A stretch of DNA of 64,000 bases from Bacteroidota bacterium (GCA_023395395.1 JAEWZH010000021.1:141553-205552); one strand, 5' to 3'; counted from the first letter of the stretch, positions 8,768 to 17,543 are shown. Numbers and translations: made by a program. The notes: a model not told the origin generated them from the sequence alone.

Positions 8768-8775
8768 TATATTTG
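8768..8775 (+). promoter_or_regulatory. -7 element of the folC promoter
   Basis: TATATTTG matches the Bacteroidota TAnnTTTG consensus and lies 19 nt before the folC start codon. No convincing TTTG is seen at the -33 position, so confidence is moderate. The rest of 8382-8767 contains the palindrome array and otherwise nothing I can identify. Confidence 0.5.
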
Positions 8776-8794
8776 GAATCTAAAGACTGCATTT

Positions 8795-10090
8795 ATGACA
8801 TACCAAGAGACCACGGAATATCTATTTTCTCAGCTACCTCAGTTTGAGAAAGAGGGGGCATCGGGCTACAAACCAGGACTTGAGCGAGTAGAAAAGTTAC
8901 TGGCTCTATGTGGCTCCCCACATAAAGAACTCACTACGCTCCATATCGCAGGCACCAATGGCAAGGGCTCCACGAGTACGATGCTCGCCGCTGCACTCGC
9001 TGAGAGTGGACTCAGAGTTGGCCTATTTACCTCTCCCCATTTGATAGATTTTCGGGAACGGATCCGCATCAATGGCGAGATGGTGAGTGAAACATACGTG
9101 ATTCGATTTGTAGAGGAGATACGCACCAAGATGCCTCAGGATCTCGCTCCCACCTTTTTCGAACTCACCACTGCTCTTGCTTTTGCTTACTTTGTAGAGG
9201 AGAGAGTAGATATCGCTGTGATTGAGGTGGGGATGGGTGGTAGGCTCGATAGTACCAATGTCATCACCCCCTTGGTAAGTGTCATCACCAATGTGAGCAA
9301 TGACCATGCCCAATTTCTCGGTGCTACTTTAGCTGCTATTGCAGGCGAAAAGGCAGGAATTATCAAGCCCCACATACCTGTAGTACTTAGTCGAAGTAGT
9401 GTAGCGGAAGTGACTCAAGTAGTGCAAACACGAGCCGAAAGACTATCATCACCCCTGACGATGGCAGACAGAGAGGAGGAAATCCTAATGTACACACAAG
9501 TAACTGACGGATATAAGGTAGTGACCAATCACTTCGGGACGCTACATCTTCCTCTCATGGGTAGCTACCAGATCGAAAATCTTGGTGGCGTACTACAGAC
9601 ACTCTTAATCTTAAAAAATCAGGGATACGATGTAACACACGAATACCTACAAAGAGGATTGGAAAGGCTCAACTACTATGGGCTACGTGGGAGATTGGAG
9701 GTACTCGAAACCGGCAATCCTACGGTCGTAATCGATACGGGGCATAACCCCGATGCTTGGACATACCTCTCCACGACTTTAGAAGACTGGCAGAGCAACG
9801 GAGGACTTGTGATGATGATTGGCATGGCTGGAGATAAGGATGTGAGGCACGTCGTTACTAGCTTTCCTAAGGGTGCTTATTATGTTTTCTGCCAAGCACA
9901 AAATCACCGAGCACTCCCTGCTACAGAGCTCCAAGCACTTGCCCAAAAGGTGGGTATCCACCATAGCGAGGTGGTAAGCAATGTCCATGAGGCGTACGAC
10001 GTCGCACTTGCTCGTGCCTCGGAGCAAGGTGCCACCAAGGTATTTGTAGGTGGTAGCAACTATGTTATTGGCGAACTACTAACCAAATAA
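8795..10090 (+). CDS. folC: Folylpolyglutamate synthase / dihydrofolate synthase
   Basis: 431 residues of the Mur-ligase-like FolC family, cytoplasmic. It joins L-glutamate to dihydropteroate and extends folate polyglutamate tails using ATP. The P-loop is AGTNGKGSTSTMLA (near residue 52), followed by GLFTSPHLIDFRERI, the metal-binding EVGMGGRLDSTN and SVITNVSNDHAQFLG, and TGHNPDAW in the C-terminal glutamate-ligase domain. Length is normal. Transcribed alone from a promoter just upstream; the next gene starts 14 nt later and may be read through. Confidence 0.93.
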   Translation: MTYQETTEYLFSQLPQFEKEGASGYKPGLERVEKLLALCGSPHKELTTLHIAGTNGKGSTSTMLAAALAESGLRVGLFTSPHLIDFRERIRINGEMVSETYVIRFVEEIRTKMPQDLAPTFFELTTALAFAYFVEERVDIAVIEVGMGGRLDSTNVITPLVSVITNVSNDHAQFLGATLAAIAGEKAGIIKPHIPVVLSRSSVAEVTQVVQTRAERLSSPLTMADREEEILMYTQVTDGYKVVTNHFGTLHLPLMGSYQIENLGGVLQTLLILKNQGYDVTHEYLQRGLERLNYYGLRGRLEVLETGNPTVVIDTGHNPDAWTYLSTTLEDWQSNGGLVMMIGMAGDKDVRHVVTSFPKGAYYVFCQAQNHRALPATELQALAQKVGIHHSEVVSNVHEAYDVALARASEQGATKVFVGGSNYVIGELLTK

Positions 10091-10104
10091 TCAAAGACCC
10101 TGAC

Positions 10105-11265
10105 ATGCAGAAAGTCAAACTATGTATTTTCGTCCTACTTCTATCGATTAGTACTGGTGCAATCGCTTGTACCACTGCGGTAATATCTGGGCGTGTGACC
10201 AATAACGGTCGCCCGCTCATCTGGAAACTCCGTGACACCGAAGAATATGACAATCACATGCGTCGATTTGAAAGCCCTCTTGGTCACTACATCGGGCTGG
10301 TCAATGACTCCGACACGCTTGGGCTTGCCGTATGGGGCGGACACAATAGTCTCGGATTTGCAATTATGAATAGTGCCTCTTTCAATGTCAATGTAGGCTA
10401 TGAAGGAGATGTAGAAAATCAAGAGGGAGTAATCATGAAGCGGGCACTCGCTGAGTGCCGCACACTCACCGACTTTGAACATCTGCTCAATACTCTACCC
10501 CGCCCGATGGGGCTTGCGGCACACTTCGGAGTCATCGATGCTGAAGGTGGTGCAGCCTTTTACGAGGTCAATAACGAGACGTGGACTAAATTTGATGCCA
10601 ATGAATCCGATACGGGCTACATTATCCGTACCAATTACTCTTTTACCGGCACACCAGATATGGGCTATGGCTATGTACGATTTCGTACCGCAACCAACCT
10701 ATTCAAGCAGGTGATGTCAGGAAATTTCTCTGTCGAATTAATCGGCAGTCGCTTCAGTCGCTCCATGTATAACAGCCAACTAGAGGTAGACTTCAAGGCA
10801 CGTGCAGAGAAAGAAATCGTACGCTATATTGATTCGGACGATCTCATCTGTCGCTTTGGGACGAGTTCGATGATTTTAGTAGAAGGAATCAAAGCAGGTG
10901 AAGACCCTCTCAATACAACTTCTTGGGTACAAATCGGCAATCCTTACCTCTCTCCCCTCGTGCCAGTGTGGACTGATGCAGAAATCCCTATCGCCCTACA
11001 AAAGCCCAATGGGAATGTCACCATTGCCTCTAAGGCGAAAGAGCTCAAGCTACAACTCTATCCCATTCGCACCATCGAACAAGAGCGTTACCTATACATG
11101 CCTCTGGTAGTTCGTACTGATGGCAAAGGCTTGCTTCAGCTACTCCAAGAGCTCGAGGCAGAGTATATCCCCCGTATCCAAGAGAGACGTAGTCGGAAGC
11201 TCCAGGCAGAGCTAATCCAAAGGGGCTGCCAGCTGCAAAACAATGTAATCATGGAGAAACTATAA
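10105..11265 (+). CDS. Exported Ntn hydrolase of the C45 / linear amide C-N hydrolase type
   Basis: 386 residues. A signal peptide (hydrophobic residues 8-21) ends at GAIA, directly before CTTAVISG, so signal cleavage would expose Cys22 as an N-terminal nucleophile, as in choloylglycine hydrolases and acyl-CoA:6-aminopenicillanate acyltransferases. WKLRDTEE (R43, D44) corresponds to the conserved Arg/Asp of that fold, and NSASFNVN and ISLxTNY-like segments (IRTNYSFTG) follow. It probably cleaves or exchanges an amide bond in the periplasm; the substrate is unknown. A lipoprotein reading is less likely because AIAC is a poor lipobox. It follows folC by 14 nt. Confidence 0.7.
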   Translation: MQKVKLCIFVLLLSISTGAIACTTAVISGRVTNNGRPLIWKLRDTEEYDNHMRRFESPLGHYIGLVNDSDTLGLAVWGGHNSLGFAIMNSASFNVNVGYEGDVENQEGVIMKRALAECRTLTDFEHLLNTLPRPMGLAAHFGVIDAEGGAAFYEVNNETWTKFDANESDTGYIIRTNYSFTGTPDMGYGYVRFRTATNLFKQVMSGNFSVELIGSRFSRSMYNSQLEVDFKARAEKEIVRYIDSDDLICRFGTSSMILVEGIKAGEDPLNTTSWVQIGNPYLSPLVPVWTDAEIPIALQKPNGNVTIASKAKELKLQLYPIRTIEQERYLYMPLVVRTDGKGLLQLLQELEAEYIPRIQERRSRKLQAELIQRGCQLQNNVIMEKL

Positions 11266-11459
11266 GAAATTTATTTCGGATGTCGACATGAAGCAAGAAG
11301 TTAGAAAGTTCCATCCATCCTTTTTGGGAGGAAAAGCATTCTGAATATATATGATATATTGCTTCGTATGGTAAAATATTGTAGTGGGAATAGCTTTGAG
11401 AACCCATCTATATCAATTTGTATTCCCGAAAACTTTACTCGACAACACTTGGAAGCCCC

Positions 11460-11490
11460 TTTGGTACTTAACGAAATATTGGTATCTTTG
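11460..11490 (+). promoter_or_regulatory. Promoter of the rplM-rpsI ribosomal operon
   Basis: TTTG (11460-11463), a 19-nt spacer and TATCTTTG (11483-11490) give an excellent Bacteroidota promoter, leaving a leader of about 160 nt before rplM. The rest of the gap 11266-11655 shows no credible gene; short open frames near 11359-11566 cross the promoter and look spurious. Confidence 0.8.
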
Positions 11491-11655
11491 CAAGCCGATT
11501 ATTATCAAGAGAGAAGTATTGGCTTGGACTTGGTTCGGGTACCCACTCCTATATTATAATGTATAATGGAGTACGATTAGCACTCACGCCCTTACCTTAG
11601 GCGAAGCTGTTCACTTCCAGTTTGATTGTAAAACAAAATAACAAAGTAAATAAAC

Positions 11656-12111
11656 GTGGATACTTTGAGTTATAAGACCATTTCTGCTAACAAGGCAACC
11701 GTACAGAAGGAATGGGTAGTAGTGGATGCTACAGGGCATTCACTTGGTCGTTTGGCTAGTGAGGTAGCAAAGATTTTGAGAGGCAAGCACAAGGCGAGCT
11801 TCACTCCCCATGTAGACTGTGGCGACAACGTGATCATTATCAATGCCGAGAAGGCAGTACTTACTGGTGCTAAGTGGACCGAGCGCAAGTACCTCAGCTA
11901 CTCACTCTACCCTGGTGGTCAGAAAGAGATGAGCCCAGAGCGCATGGTGAAGGTTCGCGGCTGGGAGGCTCTCTACCGCAAGGTAGTAAAGGGTATGCTC
12001 CCAAAGAATAAGCTGAGTTCTCAGCTCATCAACAACCTCTATATCTATGAGGGTGCAGAGCACAAGCACGAGGCACAGCAACCACGTACTATTGAAATCA
12101 AAACCAGATAA
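11656..12111 (+). CDS. rplM: 50S ribosomal protein L13
   Basis: 151 residues, beginning with a GTG codon at 11656. The product (MDTLSYKTISANKATVQKEW) matches the Bacteroidota L13 N-terminus, which supports this start. Typical L13 segments are VDATGHSLGRLASEVAKIL, HVDCGDNVIIINAEK and a C-terminal GAEHKHEAQQP. L13 binds 23S rRNA early in assembly of the large subunit. rpsI follows after 16 nt. Confidence 0.97.
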   Translation: MDTLSYKTISANKATVQKEWVVVDATGHSLGRLASEVAKILRGKHKASFTPHVDCGDNVIIINAEKAVLTGAKWTERKYLSYSLYPGGQKEMSPERMVKVRGWEALYRKVVKGMLPKNKLSSQLINNLYIYEGAEHKHEAQQPRTIEIKTR

Positions 12112-12127
12112 GTAGAAGAAAAAAGAC

Positions 12128-12514
12128 ATGGAAATTATCAATGCTTTAGGCAGAAGAAAAGCAGCTGTGGCACGTGTCTATCTACGTGCTGGAAGCGGTA
12201 AGATCACAATTAACGACAAGGAGATTGAGAGCTATTTCCCAAATCCACTGCTTCAGTTTGTGGTACGTCAGCCACTTGCTAAGCTAGGTGTAGAGGGTAG
12301 CTACGACATCAAGATCAATCTAAAGGGCGGTGGTTATACCGGTCAGAGCGAGGCAGCTCGACTTGGTATTGCACGTGCACTGGTGAAGATCAATCCAGAA
12401 GACAAGGCTGCGCTCAAGGCAGAAGGCTTCATGACTCGCGACTCTCGTTCGGTAGAGCGTAAGAAGCCAGGTCAGCCAGGAGCTCGTCGTAGATTCCAGT
12501 TCTCTAAGCGCTAA
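12128..12514 (+). CDS. rpsI: 30S ribosomal protein S9
   Basis: 128 residues, typical of S9: ALGRRKAAVARVYLRAGSG near the N-terminus, GGGYTGQSEAARLGIARAL in the middle and the conserved basic tail ending RRRFQFSKR, whose final Lys-Arg reaches the P-site tRNA in known ribosomes. It is 16 nt after rplM, forming the usual L13-S9 pair. Confidence 0.97.
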   Translation: MEIINALGRRKAAVARVYLRAGSGKITINDKEIESYFPNPLLQFVVRQPLAKLGVEGSYDIKINLKGGGYTGQSEAARLGIARALVKINPEDKAALKAEGFMTRDSRSVERKKPGQPGARRRFQFSKR

Positions 12515-12562
12515 TCGCTGGTTCTGGGGCTCGACAAGAGATATTCGTTTAGATTCTAAGCT

Positions 12563-12600
12563 CGGAAGATGGCTATGCTAGAGACATAGCCCTACTTCCG
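12563..12600 (+). promoter_or_regulatory. Nested hairpin in the rpsI-rpsB spacer (possible r-protein leader)
   Basis: CGGAAG at 12563, then GGCTATG, an 8-nt loop region, CATAGCC and CTTCCG at 12600 form a two-tier stem with a small internal loop. No T-run follows, so it is not a clear terminator. It lies about 55 nt before rpsB and could be a binding site for autoregulation by S2; this is inference from position and structure only. Confidence 0.4.
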
Positions 12601-12655
12601 ATGCTGGGTTCAAGACGATTGAGGAACTAAACAATTAAAAAGAAAGAAAAAGAAA

Positions 12656-13528
12656 ATGTCTACAAAAGTAACATTCGACCAGCTACTAGAGGCTGGATCG
12701 CACTTCGGACACCTCACCCGTAGGTGGAATCCTGCTATGGCCCCATATATCTTCATGGAGCGCAATGGTATTCATATCATCGACCTCCACAAGACTGTGG
12801 CCAAGGTAGAGGAGGCAGCTGAGGCTATCAAAAAGATGGCACAGCAAGGAAAGACCATCCTATTTGTGGGAACTAAGAAGCAAGCTAAGGATGTCATTGC
12901 GAAGCACATGCAGGAAGCCGGTATGCCCTACGTGACCGAGCGTTGGCCGGGTGGCATGCTCACTAACTTCCCTACCATCCGCAAGACTGTAAGCAAGATG
13001 GACAGCATCGATAGGATGATGACCGACGGCACATTTGAGAACCTCTCAAAGCGCGAGAAGCTTCAGATTACTCGTCAGCGCGAGAAGCTAGAGACCAACT
13101 TCGGTTCGATTAAGAACATGAAAGCCATCCCATCAGCTATTTTCGTAGTAGACGTGTGCAACGAACACATTGCAATTCGTGAAGCTGTCCGCCTAGGTAT
13201 TCCTATCTTTGCGATGTGCGATACCAACGCTAATCCTAAGGATATTGACTTCGTAATCCCTGCAAATGACGATGCAACTACATCTATCGATGTCATCGTC
13301 GGAGCAATGGCAGAGGCAATCAAAGAGGGCTCTATGGAGCGCAAGATTGCCGTAGCTGATGAAAAAGCAGCAGCTCAGCAGACAGAGGGTGAGAGCGAAG
13401 GAGGTGAAGGTCGTCGTCGTGGTGGTAGAGGCGTACGTCGCGAGCGTGTAAAGCGCGAGGACAATGATGCAATGAATGCTCGTCTAGCTGGCAAGTTCGC
13501 TAGCGAAGACGAAGAAGACGATAAGTAA
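12656..13528 (+). CDS. rpsB: 30S ribosomal protein S2
   Basis: 290 residues. S2 signatures are LLEAGSHFGHLTRRWNPAMA near the N-terminus and FVVDVCNEHIAIREAVRLGI and IPIFAMCDTNANP further on. The C-terminus carries an extra charged tail of about 55 residues (GGEGRRRGGRGVRRERVKRE, then acidic ASEDEEDDK), longer than in Escherichia coli S2 (241 residues) and common among Bacteroidota as far as I recall. It is followed by a hairpin and then tsf. Confidence 0.97.
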   Translation: MSTKVTFDQLLEAGSHFGHLTRRWNPAMAPYIFMERNGIHIIDLHKTVAKVEEAAEAIKKMAQQGKTILFVGTKKQAKDVIAKHMQEAGMPYVTERWPGGMLTNFPTIRKTVSKMDSIDRMMTDGTFENLSKREKLQITRQREKLETNFGSIKNMKAIPSAIFVVDVCNEHIAIREAVRLGIPIFAMCDTNANPKDIDFVIPANDDATTSIDVIVGAMAEAIKEGSMERKIAVADEKAAAQQTEGESEGGEGRRRGGRGVRRERVKREDNDAMNARLAGKFASEDEEDDK

Positions 13529-13598
13529 GCCAGATACAGTAGGCAATACCAAATGAGTGTAGCAGTAAAGAGCTAAGGAATTTTGGATGCATAAGGAT

Positions 13599-13653
13599 AA
13601 AGCACCTTTTTGCCCCTGCTGGAGCGATACTCCTTGGGACAAGGAGGTGCTTT
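13599..13653 (+). terminator. Imperfect terminator or attenuator between rpsB and tsf
   Basis: AAAGCACCT (13599-13607) pairs with AGGTGCTTT (13645-13653); the loop contains a second small stem GGAG/CTCC. The following sequence is only moderately T-rich (CATTTTGATTT). Its place between rpsB and tsf suggests partial termination that lowers tsf relative to rpsB; alternatively it is an RNA-processing site. Confidence 0.5.
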
Positions 13654-13694
13654 CATTTTGATTTATAATACATAATATATACAGGTAAAGAATT

Positions 13695-14519
13695 ATGGCA
13701 GTAACAATGCAAGACATCAAGCACCTTCGTGACCTCACTGGTGCAGGTATGATGGACGTAAAGAAAGCCCTTGAGGAGGCAGGTGGCGATCAGGAAAAGG
13801 CAATGGAAATCCTTCGCAAGAAAGGACAAGCGATAGCTGCGAAGCGCTCTGACCGTGAAGCATCTGAGGGGTGTGTGCTTACCCATACTGAAGGTAATGT
13901 AGCTACCATGGTAGCACTAAAGTGTGAGACAGACTTCGTCGCAAAGAATGAAGACTTTATCAAGCTAACCAAGGAGATCCTCAATAAGGCAGTCGCCGAA
14001 AAGCCAGCTAGCCTAGAGGCTCTTCTAGCACTCCAGATCAATGGTCAGACCATCGAGGCACTCATCACAGAGCGCTCAGGTGTAACTGGGGAAAAGATGG
14101 AGATTGGCTCATACGAGCAAGTCAGTGCTCCCACGGTAGCTGCTTATGTACACGCTGGAAACAAGCTGGGTGTTGTTGTGGGTTTCAATGAAGCTATTGA
14201 TGAAAATCTAGCTAAGGAGATTGCAATGCAAATTGCATCTATGAATCCAGTAGCAGTAGACGAGGCGGGTGTGCCCGAGAATATCAAGCAACAAGAGCTA
14301 GAGATTGCCATGGATAAGGCTCGTCAGGCGGGCAAGCCTGAGAATCTCTTGGAGCGTATTGCACAGGGAAGTCTCGAAAAGTACTACAAAGACAATACAC
14401 TTCTCAAGCAAGAGTTTGTATTCTCTGAGGAGAAGAAAAGTGTAGGTGACGCACTAAAGGCTGCTTCTAAAAGCCTTACTGTTACCGACTTCAAGCGTTT
14501 TAATCTCAATCAAGACTAA
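13695..14519 (+). CDS. tsf: Translation elongation factor Ts
   Basis: 274 residues, a usual EF-Ts length. The N-terminal UBA-like domain has IKHLRDLTGAGMMDVKKALE, and the core begins with the TDFVAKNEDF motif that contacts EF-Tu to release GDP. Downstream of rpsB as in most bacteria, though separated by 166 nt with a hairpin. A strong terminator follows. Confidence 0.97.
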   Translation: MAVTMQDIKHLRDLTGAGMMDVKKALEEAGGDQEKAMEILRKKGQAIAAKRSDREASEGCVLTHTEGNVATMVALKCETDFVAKNEDFIKLTKEILNKAVAEKPASLEALLALQINGQTIEALITERSGVTGEKMEIGSYEQVSAPTVAAYVHAGNKLGVVVGFNEAIDENLAKEIAMQIASMNPVAVDEAGVPENIKQQELEIAMDKARQAGKPENLLERIAQGSLEKYYKDNTLLKQEFVFSEEKKSVGDALKAASKSLTVTDFKRFNLNQD

Positions 14520-14545
14520 TACGGTTCTCTTCTGAGATAATCAAT

Positions 14546-14584
14546 GAAAGGCAGGCAAGCAGACCGCTCGCCTGCCTTTCTTAT
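14546..14584 (+). terminator. Rho-independent terminator after tsf
   Basis: GAAAGGCAGGC pairs with GCCTGCCTTTC across a 13-nt loop, followed by TTATTTG. It closes the ribosomal protein operon. Confidence 0.85.
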
Positions 14585-14613
14585 TTGTAATAAGGAAATT
14601 ATTAGTACTTTTG
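14584..14613 (+). promoter_or_regulatory. Promoter of the 14652 gene and rsmI
   Basis: TTTG (14584-14587), 18 nt, then TACTTTTG (14606-14613) fit the TAnnTTTG pattern directly after the tsf terminator. Confidence 0.55.
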
Positions 14614-14651
14614 TGCCGTAGCATATAAGATAAGACCAATTTCAAGGAAGT

Positions 14652-15218
14652 ATGCAAAGTAATAGAGAGCCATCGGGAATACTTCAGAGGATCGACCAAA
14701 TGGTAGAGGAACTTCAGTTACTGCGCCGTCAAGTAGCTGAGCTGCTTGTTCGCGAAGCAGAGGTTAGTGCTCAGACTGTGGTGGAGGATACAAATTCTTC
14801 TCGTCCTCATATTTCCAGTCTCGAAGAGTTGTACAGCCTTGATTTTGTCAAAAGTGAAGGTCCAAAGACGAAGGCACCCGTTGATGACCCATTTCAGGAG
14901 AGTCTGTTGACCATAGAGCCTGAGCTTGGGCTCAATGAGCTCTTTGTCCCAAGAGGTTCTGAAGAGATATTGAAGTCTGCATTTGAGCCAGCCCTTCATT
15001 TTCATCTCATAGACCATCTTACGATTGCAGACAAGTTCCTCTTTGCCAACGAACTTTGCTTTGGCGACCAATCAGATCTCATAGATATGCTAAGAGATAT
15101 TGAGCGACTGAGTAGTTGGAGCCAAGTAGAGAGCTATCTTTATCAGGTCAGGGGATTTAAGAAAGATGAAGAGGCAGTCCAATTGCTGGCATCCTTCATC
15201 AAAGAACATAGCAGGTAG
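14652..15218 (+). CDS. Conserved Bacteroidota protein of unknown function
   Basis: 188 residues, no signal peptide. A short coiled-coil-like N-terminus (residues 10-36, LQRIDQMVEELQLLRRQVAE) is followed by a variable, charged middle and a C-terminal domain with HLTIADKFLFANELCFGDQ and a run ending YLYQVRGFKKDEEAVQLL. That NDKFLF-RELF-like pattern is, to my memory, shared by small Bacteroidales proteins without known function. It starts from its own promoter and ends 2 nt before rsmI, so the two are co-transcribed. I can give no function. Confidence 0.7.
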   Translation: MQSNREPSGILQRIDQMVEELQLLRRQVAELLVREAEVSAQTVVEDTNSSRPHISSLEELYSLDFVKSEGPKTKAPVDDPFQESLLTIEPELGLNELFVPRGSEEILKSAFEPALHFHLIDHLTIADKFLFANELCFGDQSDLIDMLRDIERLSSWSQVESYLYQVRGFKKDEEAVQLLASFIKEHSR

Positions 15219-15220
15219 GT

Positions 15221-15949
15221 ATGCAGCAGCACCCCCTTGTTGTCATACCTACACCTGTCGGGAATTTAGAGGATATAACACTCCGAGCTCTAAGACTACT
15301 CAAAGAGTCGGATATCGTGTTTGCCGAGGATACCCGAACCACTGGACGGCTCTTCCAAGAGTATGGGATTACCACTCCTCTCAGGAGTTTTCATATTCAC
15401 AACGAGCATGGTATGGCTACAGAGGTAGCCAACAGAGTAGAGCAGGGCGAACGAGTCGCATTGGTGTCAGATGCTGGCACGCCGGGAATATCAGATCCCG
15501 GGTTTATGGCTATAAGAGCTTGCCTCGAGCGCAGTCTCACTGTGACTTGCCTCCCAGGGGCGACAGCCTTTGTCCCCGCACTAGTAGCATCGGGATTACC
15601 GAGTGAGCGCTTCTTTTTTGAAGGTTTTCTTCCCAATAAGAAGGGTCGTCAGAGTCGTATTGAAGCACTAGAAGAGCGAGAAGTATCCACCATATTTTAC
15701 GAGTCGCCCAAGCGATTGGTAAAGCTATTGGAGGAGATTAAGGAAATATTGGGAGAAGAAAGAGTAGTAGTAGTCGCTCGTGAGATCAGCAAACGATACG
15801 AGGAATACCAACGAGGAAGCGTAGCGGAGGTACTGGGCTACTACAGAGAGAATGAACCATTAGGTGAAATTGTGGTGTTGGTCGCTCCAAAGGTCAAAGA
15901 GGAGCGGGTGCATCAAAACAAGTATAAAAACAATTTTAAAGAGAATTGA
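15221..15949 (+). CDS. rsmI: 16S rRNA (cytidine(1402)-2'-O)-methyltransferase
   Basis: 242 residues of the tetrapyrrole-methylase fold used by RsmI, which methylates C1402 in the decoding centre with S-adenosylmethionine. Motifs in order: VVIPTPVGNLEDITLRALRL, AEDTRTTGRLFQEYGI, ALVSDAGTPGISDPGF (SAM-binding loop), CLPGATAFVPALVASGLPS and TIFYESPKRL. It is slightly shorter than E. coli RsmI (286 residues), lacking part of the C-terminal region. Starts 2 nt after the preceding gene. Confidence 0.94.
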   Translation: MQQHPLVVIPTPVGNLEDITLRALRLLKESDIVFAEDTRTTGRLFQEYGITTPLRSFHIHNEHGMATEVANRVEQGERVALVSDAGTPGISDPGFMAIRACLERSLTVTCLPGATAFVPALVASGLPSERFFFEGFLPNKKGRQSRIEALEEREVSTIFYESPKRLVKLLEEIKEILGEERVVVVAREISKRYEEYQRGSVAEVLGYYRENEPLGEIVVLVAPKVKEERVHQNKYKNNFKEN

Positions 15950-15951
15950 TT

Positions 15952-16836
15952 ATGAAGCGTATCATAACACTAGTAGCCGTCACGTCGGCTATAGCATTAG
16001 GCTTCACAGCCTGCGATGGAAAGGGATCATCATACAGCAAGCTACAAGCCAGCTACGACTCCCTATTGGTACAAAACACCCGTAGCCAGCAAGAGCTGGA
16101 GGCTGTACTCGGTCTCATCATGGATGTCGAGACCGAGATTAGCAGGGTAAATGCAGCGGAAAACAAACTTCGTGTGGGTCAAGCTCGAGGAGAATTCTCC
16201 GAAAACGATCGTCAGCAGTTACTCGATGATATTCGCTCTATGACTTCATCTCTAGAGCAGAGCAAGAATGAGTTAGCGCAAAAACTTGATGAGCTTAAGA
16301 AAAAAGACATCAACATCGGAGCCCTCAATAAAAAGATTAGCCAGCTTCAACAGCAAATTGTGCAGAAGGAGAATACCATTGCGCAGATGACTGCAGCTCT
16401 GGCGTCTCGAGACTCTCTTATCAATGTACAAGGAGCTCGTATCAGTGATCTCAGTGAGACTACCGGCATGCAGGAGACTACTATAGCACTGCAGGATCGC
16501 AAGATTGCTGATCAAGATAGGCGACTCCATACAGCACATTATTGCTTCGGCACCAATGCCGAGCTCAAGGAGCAGGGTATTATCAAAGGTGGTGGTCTAT
16601 TCAGTCGCAGTGAAGTACTTCCTGAGGGTTACAACAAGGATTATATGATGCGTATCGACACCCGTGAGGTCAGCGAGATACCATTATTTGCTCCTAAGGC
16701 AAAACTCCTCACGGATCATCCAAGTAGTTCGTATGAATTGATAAAGGATGGTAATAAAAACCTTATTCTCAAGATTAAGGATTCCGAAAGCTTCTGGAGC
16801 CGAGGTAAAAATCTTGTTGTAGAGGTCATTCTATAG
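15952..16836 (+). CDS. Coiled-coil lipoprotein of unknown function
   Basis: 294 residues from the ATG at 15952, 2 nt after the rsmI stop. A short signal ends in ALGFTAC, a plausible Bacteroidota lipobox, so the protein is probably lipid-anchored to an envelope membrane. Residues roughly 30-195 are rich in heptads (RSMTSSLEQSKNELAQKLDE and following) and predict a long coiled coil. The C-terminal 90 residues are globular. It resembles Bacteroidales envelope proteins of unknown function; a structural or cell-envelope spacing role is only a guess. Confidence 0.75.
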   Translation: MKRIITLVAVTSAIALGFTACDGKGSSYSKLQASYDSLLVQNTRSQQELEAVLGLIMDVETEISRVNAAENKLRVGQARGEFSENDRQQLLDDIRSMTSSLEQSKNELAQKLDELKKKDINIGALNKKISQLQQQIVQKENTIAQMTAALASRDSLINVQGARISDLSETTGMQETTIALQDRKIADQDRRLHTAHYCFGTNAELKEQGIIKGGGLFSRSEVLPEGYNKDYMMRIDTREVSEIPLFAPKAKLLTDHPSSSYELIKDGNKNLILKIKDSESFWSRGKNLVVEVIL

Positions 16837-17540
16837 TGTACAAAACCATACTGATAGACCTAGACGATACCCTCTGGGCTACTCAGCAAAATAATAAAGA
16901 GGCGATTCATCAGCTCTACCTCTCAGAGGGGTGGAGCGATGGATACGCCTCTTTTTCTCATTTCTGGGAGCGGTATTACCCACACAATGAAGAACTGTGG
17001 CATCGCTACCGGCACGGTGATATCACCAAGTCCGAGCTGACAATAGAGCGATTTCGGCAACCACTCTCGGCAGTCAGAGCGTACAGTGAGGAGGAGATTC
17101 TTGCCCTCAATAAGCGTTTTCTGGATCTCTCTTCACACAAGACAGGGCTCATCGAAGGGGCGATAGAACTGCTGAAATACCTCAAGACCCTCTATCGGGT
17201 AGCAATCCTCTCCAATGGCTTTGTGGAGGTACAGCGTTGTAAACTAAAAGTTTCCGGACTTGCCCCTTACGTCGACTTTGTGATACTGAGCGAAGAAGTT
17301 GGAATCAGCAAGCCACACAAAGAGATATTTGATCGAGCTCTCAGCATGACCCATACCCGCCGAGACGAGGCGGTCATGATAGGAGATAGCTGGGATGCCG
17401 ATATTCTAGGTGCGCAAAACGCCAAGCTCCCTAGCATCTGGTTTAACCCAAATAAACACTCGATACCTGACGTCGAACTACGCTATCCAGTACAGGTGGC
17501 GTCCAATTTATCTGAAATTCCAACACTACTCTGGAGATAA
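16836..17540 (+). CDS. HAD-superfamily hydrolase, YjjG-like (noncanonical nucleotidase)
   Basis: 234 residues starting with GTG that overlaps the stop of the gene before by one base. HAD motif I is ILIDLDDTLW (nucleophile and acid Asp), motif II ILSNGFVEVQ, motif III lysine in GISKPHKEIF and motif IV GDSWDADILGAQNA. The sequence arrangement is that of YjjG-type pyrimidine 5'-nucleotidases, which remove phosphate from nucleotides including mutagenic analogues; substrate is inferred from family. Confidence 0.82.
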   Translation: MYKTILIDLDDTLWATQQNNKEAIHQLYLSEGWSDGYASFSHFWERYYPHNEELWHRYRHGDITKSELTIERFRQPLSAVRAYSEEEILALNKRFLDLSSHKTGLIEGAIELLKYLKTLYRVAILSNGFVEVQRCKLKVSGLAPYVDFVILSEEVGISKPHKEIFDRALSMTHTRRDEAVMIGDSWDADILGAQNAKLPSIWFNPNKHSIPDVELRYPVQVASNLSEIPTLLWR

Positions 17541-17543
17541 CTT

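Noticed and set aside
10105..10170. Lipoprotein signal for the Ntn hydrolase
   Set aside because: AIAC is a poor lipobox and the Cys aligns with the nucleophile of Ntn hydrolases, so ordinary signal cleavage is preferred.
11359..11566. Two overlapping 60-66-codon frames ahead of rplM
   Set aside because: They cross the strong rplM promoter and show no family resemblance; likely chance.
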